A stretch of DNA of 64,000 nt from Chromatiales bacterium (GCA_027076325.1 JALTJZ010000070.1:186001-250000), one strand, 5' to 3'; positions 8,876 to 18,251 are shown, counted from the first letter of the stretch. Notes: generated from the sequence alone by a model not told the origin. A program made the numbers and translations.

Positions 8876-9716
8876 TATTTTTATTCTTTAATTTCGGTTC
8901 CAAAATTCGCTTTTTAGGGAGCTTTACTTTATGGTCATGTGGCACCATCGGTTCGACCAGGCCGGGGACTACTTTTTTTGCATGCCAGCGCGTCCGGATC
9001 GGGGTTAAAGTAACAGTGCGCTTGCGTGCAACAATAACATAGCCACCACCAAAAATGCGTAACAATTTACTGAATACAACTTCGATAAAATGCAGCCGTT
9101 GCATTACTCCCTTATGTTGAATGGGAGGCCGATAACAATAATAATGCGTCATGACTACATCAAAACCTAACAGTGCCAACCAGTCTTTTAAGCGGGCAAT
9201 CGAAAAATAGCGACCACACCAGGGAACCTTTCGCCGCCCCATATAAAAAATACGCCACAATGAAAAAAAACTAAACGGGTTAAAAGCCAGAATAACAACA
9301 TGGCCTTCAGCAATTAATGCCCGTTCAACTTCACGCAGCACATCGTGAGGTGCGCTGCTAAATTCAAGCACATGGGGAAGCACTAAAACATCCACTGAAT
9401 CGGATGCCAGTGGTAATAAGTCCGGTAAAGTCTTACAACCAGCCCGATTAAGCGGCTCGTCAGCTAAAAAGTCGGTGACAAAATGGTGCGATATACGACT
9501 TGACCGCAACAAATTCTGCTCACCCGTCAGGCCAATCTGGCCAATATGATAGCCAAACAAATTGGGTAATATTTCATCAAGTTGTTGTTGCTCCAACTTG
9601 TCTAAGTGCTGGCCAAAGGCTGAGGCATACCATTCACGCAAGCAATTCCATACCTTCGGAAACGGTGGACAGCCTTTAAATAAACCCTTATCCCAAAAAG
9701 ATCTTGATTTTTCCAT
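8868..9716 (-). CDS. Class I SAM-dependent methyltransferase, YafS-like
   Basis: A protein of 282 residues with a methyltransferase type 11 core. The classical glycine-rich SAM loop is degenerate, but the motif block [27 protein letters not shown] (given here only as a landmark near residues 105-130) is typical of the family that sits between gloB or mltD and rnhA in gammaproteobacteria, called YafS in E. coli. The substrate is unknown. It overlaps rnhA by eight bases and is divergent from mltD. The usual glyoxalase II gene (gloB) of this neighbourhood is absent. Confidence 0.75.
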   Translation of the reverse strand: MEKSRSFWDKGLFKGCPPFPKVWNCLREWYASAFGQHLDKLEQQQLDEILPNLFGYHIGQIGLTGEQNLLRSSRISHHFVTDFLADEPLNRAGCKTLPDLLPLASDSVDVLVLPHVLEFSSAPHDVLREVERALIAEGHVVILAFNPFSFFSLWRIFYMGRRKVPWCGRYFSIARLKDWLALLGFDVVMTHYYCYRPPIQHKGVMQRLHFIEVVFSKLLRIFGGGYVIVARKRTVTLTPIRTRWHAKKVVPGLVEPMVPHDHKVKLPKKRILEPKLKNKNNE

Positions 9717-9912
9717 TATAAACAGTATGTTATATTAAATAGTTAAAGTAGTATATTATTTTAAAGCCAACCTGTTTCGGCCTAATCAAGTTAGCCCATT
9801 CAGTTTCAGGTGTAAATGTCGAATAAGTGAAATGAAACGCTATCTAACCCTTCTCTGATCTGTCATGCTCAAGTAAAATAGGCTTAAGTTCTTCAACATT
9901 AATAAGAAAAAT

Positions 9913-11643
9913 ATGACAAGAATATCCCAAAAAATATTACTCGCGTTCTGTTACCTTTTTTTAGCAACAGGCTGCAGTTTACCGAAAAATGCAGACACAC
10001 CAGAAAATAATAACACAGATTTGGCCGCAATAAGTCAGGCCGTTATACAAGCACAGGATGCAAGCACCCCAGTCCAAACCCGCGCCCTTAATAAAGTCTC
10101 AGGCGATGCGGTGTTTCCGGCACAGGATTATTATTTTATACAGCGAAACGCTGAAAATTCTGCAACTGAAACTGATGAACAATATGAGGGTACTTTTCCA
10201 GCTAATCGTGAACCAGACGATGTCTGGCAACGCCTGAGAGACAATTTTAGTTTACCTGCTCAAAATAACCCACGCCTGGATCAACAATTAAGATGGTATG
10301 CAAAAAACCCTGACTATATGAAGCGCGTATCTGAACGTGCGGCACCGTATATGTATTATATTGTTGAAATGGCCGAAAAAATGCAAATCCCAAGTGAAAT
10401 TGCATTGCTACCCATTGTCGAAAGTGCGTTTAAACCTTTTGCATATTCGCATGGCCGAGCCTCCGGCATCTGGCAATTTATTCCTGCCACCGGCAAACGC
10501 TTTGGTTTAAAACAGGACTGGTGGTATGACGGACGCCGTGACGTATATGCTTCCACCATTGCAGCCTATGAGTTGCTTACTAAATTACAAAAGCAATTTA
10601 AAGGTGACTGGTTATTGGCGCTGGCTGCTTATAATTCTGGCGAGCGCAATGTACACCGGGCAATTCGTAAAAATAAACGCCGCGGCAAACCCACCGACTT
10701 CTGGAACCTGAAACTACCGGCAGAAACCCGCGCTTACGTGCCGAAATTGCTTGCATTAAAACGCATTGTTGCCGAGCCGGATAAATATAATATTCAACTA
10801 ACCAAAATTGAGAATAAACCTTATTTTGAAAAAGTCGCAACGCATTCTCAAATTGATCTGGCACTGGTCGCCAAACTAGCCGAGCTGCCTTTAGATGACG
10901 TTTATAAACTTAACCCGGCTTTTAATCGCTGGGCAACCTCACCGAATGGCCCACATTATATTTTATTACCCATTACTCAGGCGACACTTTTTAAGGAAAA
11001 ACTTGCAGCCTTACCTAAAAAGCAACGCATTCGATGGGTGCGGCATAAAATACGTAAAGGTGAAACCATCAGCACCATTGCCAATAAATACCATACCAGT
11101 ATTTCCAGTATTAAACGTGTTAACCGGCTTCACAGAAACTTCTTACGCGCAGGGCATAGCCTGACCATTCCTGTTGCCAGCAGAAGTTTACACAGTTATA
11201 AATACAGCGCAAAACAACGTTTAAAGAAACAGCAAAATATTCCACGCAAAGGTATAAAGGTATCGCATATAGTTCGTCAGGGCGATACATTCTGGAGCCT
11301 GTCAAGACAACATAAGGTAAATGTTCGCTCTCTGGCAAAATGGAATTCGATGGCACCACGCGATACCTTGCGTCCTGGACAAAAATTGATTATCTGGTCG
11401 CGCACAGGTGCAAGCACTTCACATAACGACCCTGACCACCTGTATATTCCAAAACAGCGCAATATTATGCAGCGTATAGGCTACCGCGTTCGCAGCGGTG
11501 ACTCATTGGCTCGAATTGCCAGTAAATTTAAAGTCAGCGTCCAGCAATTACTGCGCTGGAACAAGCGCTTGCGTAATAAAAAATACTTACAACCCGGCCA
11601 ACGCGTTACACTCTATGTCGATGTAACAAGACAAACCAGCTAA
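9913..11643 (+). CDS. mltD: Membrane-bound lytic transglycosylase D
   Basis: A lipoprotein of 576 residues. The signal peptide ends in a lipobox (LFLATGCS, Cys near 21), so it is probably anchored to the outer membrane. The SLT catalytic domain covers about 150-290, with catalytic Glu in VESAFKPFAYSHGRASGIW, followed by WQFIPATGKRFGL and AAYNSGERNV. Three LysM peptidoglycan-binding domains follow at about 378-418, 452-494 and 525-569. It cleaves glycan strands of murein to 1,6-anhydro products. E. coli MltD has two LysM domains, so this is a longer version. It has its own promoter region upstream, divergent from the methyltransferase gene. Confidence 0.92.
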   Translation: MTRISQKILLAFCYLFLATGCSLPKNADTPENNNTDLAAISQAVIQAQDASTPVQTRALNKVSGDAVFPAQDYYFIQRNAENSATETDEQYEGTFPANREPDDVWQRLRDNFSLPAQNNPRLDQQLRWYAKNPDYMKRVSERAAPYMYYIVEMAEKMQIPSEIALLPIVESAFKPFAYSHGRASGIWQFIPATGKRFGLKQDWWYDGRRDVYASTIAAYELLTKLQKQFKGDWLLALAAYNSGERNVHRAIRKNKRRGKPTDFWNLKLPAETRAYVPKLLALKRIVAEPDKYNIQLTKIENKPYFEKVATHSQIDLALVAKLAELPLDDVYKLNPAFNRWATSPNGPHYILLPITQATLFKEKLAALPKKQRIRWVRHKIRKGETISTIANKYHTSISSIKRVNRLHRNFLRAGHSLTIPVASRSLHSYKYSAKQRLKKQQNIPRKGIKVSHIVRQGDTFWSLSRQHKVNVRSLAKWNSMAPRDTLRPGQKLIIWSRTGASTSHNDPDHLYIPKQRNIMQRIGYRVRSGDSLARIASKFKVSVQQLLRWNKRLRNKKYLQPGQRVTLYVDVTRQTS

Positions 11644-11671
11644 CCTGATACACTCAATACATACCTGAACC

Positions 11672-12388
11672 ATGAATAAAAACATCACAACAAATGTTAT
11701 TGCATTGTTGATTTGCATTACCGGGATCGCGTTAAAATCAAGCATGATTCTAACCATTGGCCTGTTCGCTTTATCTGGCGCAATCACTAACTGGCTCGCT
11801 ATTCATATGCTCTTCGAAAAAGTACCGGGGTTATACGGTTCAGGCGTTATCCCTGCCCGCTTTGAAGATTTTAAACGTGGTATTCGCGAGCTGATGATGA
11901 CGCAATTTTTTACCGAAGAAAATATTGACCGACTACTAAGCAATGATAACGGCAATATGCCCGACTTGCACCTTGCACCGGTTATAGCAAAAGTTGACCT
12001 TAACCCATCGTTTGATGCACTGGTTAAAGTTATTATGGAATCATCTTTCGGCAGTATGCTTGGTATGTTTGGTGGCCAGGATGCCCTAAGCCCCCTTAAA
12101 GATCCTTTTATAAGCAGCATGAAGCAATCACTGATTGAGCTTACCCAGCAACCCGCTTTTATGACATTGTTAAAAGACGAAATAGAACAACCCGATGTAT
12201 TAACCGAACTGCGCGATAAAGTTGAACATATTGTTGAACAACGTTTAAATGAACTTACCCCAAAACTGGTTAAAAATATTATACAAGCAATGATAAAAGA
12301 GCATTTAGGCTGGCTGGTTGTATGGGGTGGCGTTTTTGGTGGCCTTATTGGTTTTATTGCTACACTATTAAGTAATGCAACACTCTAG
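11672..12388 (+). CDS. DUF445 family membrane protein
   Basis: A protein of 238 residues. Two hydrophobic segments at the N-terminus (about 7-45) lead into the family signature ITNWLAIHMLFEKVPG and the segment VIPARFEDFKRGIREL. A soluble, partly helical middle follows, and a hydrophobic C-terminal helix (about 210-235) is Gly-rich. DUF445 proteins are inner-membrane proteins without an agreed function. The gene starts 28 bases after mltD and overlaps the start region of the S1 protein gene, so the three may be co-transcribed. Confidence 0.8.
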   Translation: MNKNITTNVIALLICITGIALKSSMILTIGLFALSGAITNWLAIHMLFEKVPGLYGSGVIPARFEDFKRGIRELMMTQFFTEENIDRLLSNDNGNMPDLHLAPVIAKVDLNPSFDALVKVIMESSFGSMLGMFGGQDALSPLKDPFISSMKQSLIELTQQPAFMTLLKDEIEQPDVLTELRDKVEHIVEQRLNELTPKLVKNIIQAMIKEHLGWLVVWGGVFGGLIGFIATLLSNATL

Positions 12389-12392
12389 CACT

Positions 12393-13226
12393 ATGGTTAA
12401 AATTGGCAGATATAATAAATTACGTATTGTTAAATTTGTCGACTATGGCCTGTACCTTGACGACGGTAACAATGGTGAAATTTTACTACCTAAACGCTAT
12501 ATGCCAGATGATGCTGAAGTCGGCAGCATACTTAATGTTTTTATTTATGCTGACTCCGACGACACACTAATCGCAACCACGCAAACACCGCTTGCCTGTG
12601 TGGGTGAAGCGGCATATCTGCGTGTTGCTGCCGTAAATAAAGTGGGTGCTTTTTTAGACTGGGGCTTAGCGAAAGATATTCTCGTTCCTTTTGGTGAGCA
12701 ACACCGGAAAATGGAAGTTGGCCGTTCCTATATCGTGTACCTTTACCAGGATAAATATGCTGAGCGTATCGTCGCCTCATCTAAAATTAATAAATTTATA
12801 ACAGATGAAACCAGTGGCTATAAACAAAAACAGCAGGTCGACTTGCTGATTGCCGGTAAAACCGACCTTGGTTATAAAGCCATTATCAATAACAAGCACT
12901 TCGGCATGCTTTACGAAAGTGATGTTTTCCAGAAATTACATTTCGGCCAGAAAATAAAAGGCTTTATAAAAAATATTCGTCCAGACAACAAAGTCGATTT
13001 AACCTTACAGCTTAATACCAATCAGTCGCGTACAAGTTTGGCTGATAAAATTCTAGACTATCTAAAATCACATAATGGAATATCAACACTCACCGATAAA
13101 AGCAAACCGGAAGATATTTACAAACAATACGCGGTTAGCAAATCAAATTACAAAAAAGCACTAGGCGGGCTTTATAAAAAACGCCTGATTAGTATCGACA
13201 AAGGTCGTATTCGCTTAATCCAGTAA
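12393..13226 (+). CDS. S1-domain RNA-binding protein, CvfB family
   Basis: About 277 residues made of S1-like OB folds followed by a C-terminal winged-helix part (about 210-275, with YAVSKSNYKKALGGLYKKR). The start MVKIGRYNKLRIVKFVDYG resembles CvfB proteins, which is why I prefer ATG 12393; an in-frame ATG at 12375 would add six residues and overlap the DUF445 gene. CvfB-type proteins bind RNA and affect expression of other genes in Gram-positive bacteria; in proteobacteria the role is unknown. The protein has no signal peptide and should be cytoplasmic. Confidence 0.82.
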   Translation: MVKIGRYNKLRIVKFVDYGLYLDDGNNGEILLPKRYMPDDAEVGSILNVFIYADSDDTLIATTQTPLACVGEAAYLRVAAVNKVGAFLDWGLAKDILVPFGEQHRKMEVGRSYIVYLYQDKYAERIVASSKINKFITDETSGYKQKQQVDLLIAGKTDLGYKAIINNKHFGMLYESDVFQKLHFGQKIKGFIKNIRPDNKVDLTLQLNTNQSRTSLADKILDYLKSHNGISTLTDKSKPEDIYKQYAVSKSNYKKALGGLYKKRLISIDKGRIRLIQ

Positions 13227-13323
13227 AAACAAACCACTAAAATCATCTTCCCTGTTTATCTCAATAAATCGAACAGTATTTAATCAATAACCTTTTTGTA
13301 ATCGTATCGCTGCTATCTATATT

Positions 13324-13335
13324 GGTAATATTACC
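13324..13335. promoter_or_regulatory. 12-bp perfect palindrome upstream of the RoxA-like gene
   Basis: GGTAATATTACC is self-complementary and lies about 90 bases before the chosen start of the diheme cytochrome gene. It could be an operator half-site pair. It is short enough to be chance, and no regulator gene is adjacent. Confidence 0.3.
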
Positions 13336-13425
13336 GATTATTAAACCGTTTTTTTTCATATTTAGTATTATCAAATGCATTTATTATGATAGTATTCATT
13401 TCCAATGTCTATGGAGGGGCGAATA

Positions 13426-15504
13426 ATGTTTTACAAGCTGGTTTATTTTGTCTTTAAATTATTAAAACGCTACCCCAAAATACTTCCCCATACCCTTCTT
13501 TTTAGTTTTATCACTGTATTCCTTATTTTACTGGCAGGAAAGATCTATCAGATATGGGACAATGACCCAGACCGGGGTGCCATTGCACTACAGAATGGCC
13601 ACTTTAAAGAAAGTTATTCCACACCAATTTACCTTCAACAAGGCTGGAGTGAATCTGACAGCCTGTGGTTTTATAACACCACACAGGGGTCGGCACTATT
13701 ACCCTATGATTTTTTAATGGTACTGCAACAAGCCAATTCCAATGAGCGTTTTCTGTCAAACAAGAATATTGACAAGTTTCGCTACCTACCTCAAAAACCA
13801 ACCTTCTTTAACCCGGACGCACTTCCAGTTGGCTTTGTAAAAGAAACTTATCAGGGTAAAGACTATATCGGTTTTACATGCGCGGCCTGTCACACTGCGC
13901 AAATTAATTATAAGGGGCAAGCTATTCGCATTGATGGTGGCCCTTCGATGGCCGATATGGCCGGTTTTATGAAAGAACTGGAAGAGGCGCTGCGCGCCAC
14001 ACTTAATGACGGAAAGCAGCAAGCATTTATAAAGAGTGTACTGGCACTTGATAATGATTACGATAATAAAGATGATGTTATTGCCGACCTGAAGACATGG
14101 CTGGAAAGGCGCCGACTTTACAATACCCTGAACCACAGTCAGGTTAAATATGGTTATGCCCGGCTTGACGCCTTTGGCCGTATTTATAATCGCGTCCTTC
14201 AACATGTCATTAATAAAAAGCAGCTCGCAACCCTGCTTGCCTTAATCACTCGCCCGACCGGTCAACGATTATTAACCGATAGCGAAATAGACAATGTTCT
14301 CGAAGGTGTAAACGAAACAATTATTCGTGATGATCAATTTGCACAAATAATCAACCGTCTGCAATCAACAAAAGCCGGTTATCCCGGTTTATCAATCCGA
14401 CAAATGCTAAGCGTTAGAAATGCTATTTTTAATGAACCCAATGCACCAGTAAGCTATCCCTTTTTATGGGATATTGCCCAGTCAGATTATGTACAATGGA
14501 ATGGCATAGCCAGTAACGCAGGGGTTGGCCCAATCGGCCGTAACACGGGTGAAGTCATCGGTGTGTTTGCTATTCTGGACTGGAAAGCAAATGATCCGGA
14601 CTTTAGCCTGTCGGCCTGGTTAAGTGGCCAGAAAAATAAAAAACAGCACATCGACTTTAAATCGTCTGTTGATTTAACAAACCTGCAACGGCTGGAAGCT
14701 CATCTGCGTAAACTTCAGTCGCCACAATGGCCGGCTATACTTGGCAAGATCGACAAAGTAAAAGCACACAAAGGAAAACTACTTTATGCCAAACACTGTC
14801 AGTCCTGCCACGAGCTCATTGACCGTGAAGATGCAGAACGTCTTGTTACCGCCAATATGCTGGATATAAAAAAGGCAGGAACCGATCCGGCTATGGCCGT
14901 TAACAGTGTAAGCTATACGGGTAAATCAGGAAATCTTAAGCATACTTATCAAGGAACCGATGTTGGCACCGTGATTATTGCAGAGTCAGCCCCCGTCGCA
15001 CAGATTTTAACCGCAGTCACAAAAGGTGTGGTTGCAACCCCGGACGCCGATAAATGGTTTATCCGTCGCTGGGCAGACTGGGCCTATACCCTTGCCATGT
15101 CCTTTACTCAAAATGAAATAAAAACCAGTATTAAAAGTGGCAATTACACACCGGATACAACGGTGAACCCCTACAATTCATTATTAGCTTATAAAGCACG
15201 TTCATTAAATGGCATATGGGCAACCGCACCCTACCTGCATAATGGTTCTGTTCCTACTTTATATGATTTATTACTGCCCGTAAAAAAACCAGGCGATCCA
15301 GATGAGGGGGAATACCGGCCTGATGAATTTATGGTTGGTAGCCGTGAGTTTAACCCCGAAAAAGTTGGGTTTAAAAGTACAGGTTACACCGGATTTAAAT
15401 TTACGACAATACAGGTCGGGAACAAGAACACTGGGCATGAATACGGAAGCACATTAAACAAACAACAGCGGTATGAATTAATTGAATACTTAAAAACATT
15501 ATAA
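13426..15504 (+). CDS. RoxA-like diheme cytochrome c
   Basis: A protein of 692 residues. An N-terminal hydrophobic segment (about 20-40) serves as signal or anchor. Two heme c motifs are present, CAACH at 152-156 and CQSCH at 458-462. The segments YVQWNGIASN, GRNTGEVIGVFA and SLNGIWATAPYLHNGSVPTL are characteristic of the family of RoxA, the extracellular rubber oxygenase of Xanthomonas sp. 35Y (about 680 residues), and of distant diheme peroxidase/MauG relatives. RoxA cleaves poly(cis-1,4-isoprene); most homologues have unknown substrates, so I do not assign rubber as substrate. GGAGGGG at 13413-13419 places the start at ATG 13426, not at in-frame ATGs 13405 or 13411. A P450 gene follows after 116 bases. 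Confidence 0.82.
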   Translation: MFYKLVYFVFKLLKRYPKILPHTLLFSFITVFLILLAGKIYQIWDNDPDRGAIALQNGHFKESYSTPIYLQQGWSESDSLWFYNTTQGSALLPYDFLMVLQQANSNERFLSNKNIDKFRYLPQKPTFFNPDALPVGFVKETYQGKDYIGFTCAACHTAQINYKGQAIRIDGGPSMADMAGFMKELEEALRATLNDGKQQAFIKSVLALDNDYDNKDDVIADLKTWLERRRLYNTLNHSQVKYGYARLDAFGRIYNRVLQHVINKKQLATLLALITRPTGQRLLTDSEIDNVLEGVNETIIRDDQFAQIINRLQSTKAGYPGLSIRQMLSVRNAIFNEPNAPVSYPFLWDIAQSDYVQWNGIASNAGVGPIGRNTGEVIGVFAILDWKANDPDFSLSAWLSGQKNKKQHIDFKSSVDLTNLQRLEAHLRKLQSPQWPAILGKIDKVKAHKGKLLYAKHCQSCHELIDREDAERLVTANMLDIKKAGTDPAMAVNSVSYTGKSGNLKHTYQGTDVGTVIIAESAPVAQILTAVTKGVVATPDADKWFIRRWADWAYTLAMSFTQNEIKTSIKSGNYTPDTTVNPYNSLLAYKARSLNGIWATAPYLHNGSVPTLYDLLLPVKKPGDPDEGEYRPDEFMVGSREFNPEKVGFKSTGYTGFKFTTIQVGNKNTGHEYGSTLNKQQRYELIEYLKTL

Positions 15505-15620
15505 TTCAGTTTTTCCTCTCGCCTGCAGTGAGCACAAAACTGTTGGCAAAAAAAGGAAATGCAACGACCAGTATTATTTATACCATTGATAAATAAGCGA
15601 CATCACTGAGGGAGTAAAGA

Positions 15621-16964
15621 ATGCCGTACACACAAAGAGATTATCTGAAAGATTATGATAATGCCGCAGTCGAAGATAAATATCCACTTGTCGATAGCTG
15701 GATAAAATCTGAAGAGCGACTCCCTTTTTTTAAACAACTAAGAAAGGAACGCCCCGTACTGGTAACGCCTGAGTGCACCCTTGTTTCTCTTTTTCCGGAT
15801 GTGAGAGACATGCTTAGCATGCCTAAAATATTTACGGTTGATCTCTATAAACCAAAAATGAGTGTAACTGGCCCGGATGACGGTTATTTAATGGCACATG
15901 ATGACAATGCCTTGCACTATCGGGAAAAGTCCTTAATGCAAGGTATGTTAAACAGGGATGACTTGCCGCAAATAAGAAAACTTGTAGCCAACGCCGCAAA
16001 AAATATTCTTGCAGAAGCCAATGGCAATATTGAAGTTGTCAATCAATATTGCCGAATGGTACCGGTTACTTTAGTACAGGAATATTTTGGCCTTGATGGT
16101 GTCGATCCAAAAGAGCTGATCGATTGGTCATACTGGAACCAATATGATGCCTTTAATAACCAGCCATTTGATATGCTAACGGATGAGCAATCACAACATA
16201 TTACAGATGAACAGAACAGGGTGTCGGATAAACTGGGAGCCTATATTACCTCATTAATTATTCGCAAGCTGGTTATTATAAAAGCAACTCGCGGTCTTCG
16301 CGCCATGTTAAGTTATCCTAAACGCATCCTCCTGAGTCTGTTGGGTAAAGCGATGCAATCACAGCCTGACGATGTTGTTACTCGCATGCTTAAAACAGCC
16401 TTTGCTAAAGATATTAATTTTCCACTACTACGCCTTGGCACCAATGCAGGTGGGCTTCTAATCGGTGCAATCGAAACAACCTCGCAAGCAACCTCACAGG
16501 TAATTGAATATTTTCTTAAACATCCCACGTTGTTAAAAAAAGCAAAGCAAGCCGCGTCGTTTGAGAATCGAGCCGAATTTGATGCGCTGGTCTGGGAAGC
16601 CTTACGTTTTGTTCCTATTCGCCCTGATATCTTCCGTAAGGCATCCACCGATTACACCATTGCAAAAGGAACACAACACGAAACAGAAATAAAAAAAGGC
16701 ACTATCGTCAGGCTGTTAACCCAGTCGGCGATGTTCGACCCTTACGCATTTGATAAGCCGGAAGAATTTAACCCAAACCGTAACTGGTACCACAATTTTA
16801 ATTTTGGTTTTGGTTCTCACGAATGCCTTGGAAAATATATCGGTATGGTGATGATTCCAGAAATGATCAGGCAGGTCATATTAAAAGCGGAACTTAAAGA
16901 TAACGGACCCATTGATTATGAAAATGGGCCCTTCCCTGAAAAATACAACCTTAGCTGGCGATAA
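15621..16964 (+). CDS. Cytochrome P450
   Basis: A protein of 447 residues with no membrane anchor, so a soluble bacterial-type P450. The heme-binding loop FGFGSHECLGKYIG holds the thiolate Cys 402. The I-helix has LLIGAIETTSQAT and the K-helix has the ExxR pair in WEALRFVPIRP. GGGAGTAAAGAATG gives a good ribosome site. It follows the RoxA-like cytochrome on the same strand, so joint oxidative attack on a hydrophobic substrate, such as a lipid or terpenoid, is possible but unproven. No ferredoxin or ferredoxin reductase gene is adjacent, so the electron donor must come from elsewhere. Confidence 0.9.
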   Translation: MPYTQRDYLKDYDNAAVEDKYPLVDSWIKSEERLPFFKQLRKERPVLVTPECTLVSLFPDVRDMLSMPKIFTVDLYKPKMSVTGPDDGYLMAHDDNALHYREKSLMQGMLNRDDLPQIRKLVANAAKNILAEANGNIEVVNQYCRMVPVTLVQEYFGLDGVDPKELIDWSYWNQYDAFNNQPFDMLTDEQSQHITDEQNRVSDKLGAYITSLIIRKLVIIKATRGLRAMLSYPKRILLSLLGKAMQSQPDDVVTRMLKTAFAKDINFPLLRLGTNAGGLLIGAIETTSQATSQVIEYFLKHPTLLKKAKQAASFENRAEFDALVWEALRFVPIRPDIFRKASTDYTIAKGTQHETEIKKGTIVRLLTQSAMFDPYAFDKPEEFNPNRNWYHNFNFGFGSHECLGKYIGMVMIPEMIRQVILKAELKDNGPIDYENGPFPEKYNLSWR

Positions 16965-17006
16965 ACAACTCCGTGCAAACAGCTAAAAGGTGAGTGGTTG
17001 CCAGGC

Positions 17007-17696
17007 TTATTTAAACCAGTCCTGTATTTCATCATCTTTATCGGCTACTTCGTTTTCATCAATTTCAATATAGCCAACTCTTTCTTCAGAAGCTAAACCT
17101 TCCTTTGTAGTAGCCTGCCCTTCTGTCAGCCATTTATTATCAAATGACTCTTCACGGAAGGCATTAAAGAAAACTGGAAAATTATTTTCTGTTAAGCAAA
17201 TAATAATTTTTTCAACCGAACAACAACTACGTGCATCCCAGAAATGGGTAATGGCCTTATAACAGGCCTGTGCGCAAATATTAATGGGAACATGAAAAAT
17301 ACCGGTACTGATAGCTGGAAAGGCGATAGACTGCCAATCATTTGTTTCACATAATAATAAACTACGTGAAAAAACCTGTTCCAGTTTCTCCTGTTCAAAA
17401 CCTTCACCCATGATCGGGCCAATGGCATGAATCACCGCTTTATAGGCAAGATTGCCAGCACTGGTATAAACAGCCATACCGCTTTCAAGTTCACCGTGCT
17501 CAGCAATAAGTGTGCGACTTTGTTGCTCAAATTCAGCACCCGCCGCATTCTGGATTGTGAGTGCCAGACCGCCACCATGCACTAAGGAGCCGTTAGCCGG
17601 GTTAACAATCACATCAACCGGTGCTTTTAAAATATCCAGTACCTGAAGTTGCAACACCCTGTCACCATATAAAAATTCCATTTTTTTTGAGCTCAT
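17007..17696 (-). CDS. Macro-domain (ADP-ribose binding) protein
   Basis: A protein of 229 residues. The macro domain covers about 8-180. Ligand-loop motifs are clear: VDVIVNPANGSLVHGGGLA near the start and AFPAISTGIFHVP in the middle. Macro domains bind or hydrolyse ADP-ribose derivatives, for example O-acetyl-ADP-ribose or ADP-ribosylated side chains. The C-terminal 50 residues are acidic and not recognised. It lies 17 bases downstream of the S24-like gene on the same strand, so the two are likely one transcript. No ADP-ribosyltransferase gene is seen nearby. Confidence 0.87.
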   Translation of the reverse strand: MSSKKMEFLYGDRVLQLQVLDILKAPVDVIVNPANGSLVHGGGLALTIQNAAGAEFEQQSRTLIAEHGELESGMAVYTSAGNLAYKAVIHAIGPIMGEGFEQEKLEQVFSRSLLLCETNDWQSIAFPAISTGIFHVPINICAQACYKAITHFWDARSCCSVEKIIICLTENNFPVFFNAFREESFDNKWLTEGQATTKEGLASEERVGYIEIDENEVADKDDEIQDWFK

Positions 17697-17713
17697 ATCA
17701 ATCCCGAATAACG

Positions 17714-18064
17714 CTACCGATAATGCTTGCGTTCTTTTCGCCGACCATTTGCCCCGGACTGTTGAATAATAACCCCTTCAATTTGATCAAATTGAATTAT
17801 TCTTTTTTCATGCATATATGCTTCGTTCAGCGGTTGCAGATAATATTTATCCTCTTCCTGTACAAGCTGTCGAAAAATATAGCCACTTTCAACCATGGCA
17901 AACACATATGCACCATGCCGGGCAACACCGGTTGGGTCAATAATAATAATACAGTCCTTTTTAAACTCCGGCTCCATACTGTCGTCGATAACCTGAAGGG
18001 CAAACGGCTCTGAACTCCCACAACCACCGGACATTTGATCGGCGACAAAATCTGATTCTGACAT
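17714..18064 (-). CDS. S24/LexA C-terminal-like protein lacking the dyad lysine
   Basis: A protein of 116 residues covering one S24 peptidase-like domain, as in the C-terminal half of LexA, UmuD and phage repressors, but without a DNA-binding domain. The serine region is present (ALQVIDDSMEPEFKK). Where LexA-type proteins have a V-K-R-L segment with the catalytic Lys, this protein reads YIFRQLV, so Lys appears replaced by Phe. The family ending LQPLNEAY then EGVII is intact. The fold is probably kept for binding rather than self-cleavage. It is the first gene of a pair with the macro-domain gene. The function is unknown. Confidence 0.7.
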   Translation of the reverse strand: MSESDFVADQMSGGCGSSEPFALQVIDDSMEPEFKKDCIIIIDPTGVARHGAYVFAMVESGYIFRQLVQEEDKYYLQPLNEAYMHEKRIIQFDQIEGVIIQQSGANGRRKERKHYR

Positions 18065-18121
18065 TCGTTATTCCACATAAATTAAAAATAAATTTTCACT
18101 CTATTATACCGCCATTACTAC

Positions 18122-18182
18122 GAAGACGGGAATCCAGAACAGATATAATCTGTTTTCTTCATTTTTCTGGGTTCCCGTCTTC
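18122..18182. repeat. Intergenic long inverted repeat (hairpin repeat)
   Basis: Arms 18122-18139 (GAAGACGGGAATCCAGAA) and 18165-18182 are reverse complements at 17 of 18 positions. A smaller palindrome ACAGAT-ATA-ATCTGT sits inside the left part of the loop. The GGGAATCC core resembles common dispersed palindromic repeats of gammaproteobacteria. It lies between the S24-like gene start and the end of the ABC exporter gene, both on the - strand. It may act as a transcript barrier, though no T-run is present. Confidence 0.7.
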
Positions 18183-18251
18183 ACAGAAATGCGTGCTACA
18201 CACGGCAGAAAACAGCATAACCAAAGTAATAATATAAGTTAAATTATTGCT

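Noticed and set aside
12375-12392. Earlier ATG for the S1-domain protein
   Set aside because: The six extra residues do not fit the family N-terminus; the choice is not certain because neither start has a strong ribosome site.
13405-13425. Earlier ATG starts (13405 and 13411) for the RoxA-like gene
   Set aside because: The strong GGAGGGG ribosome site lies downstream of these codons and serves ATG 13426.
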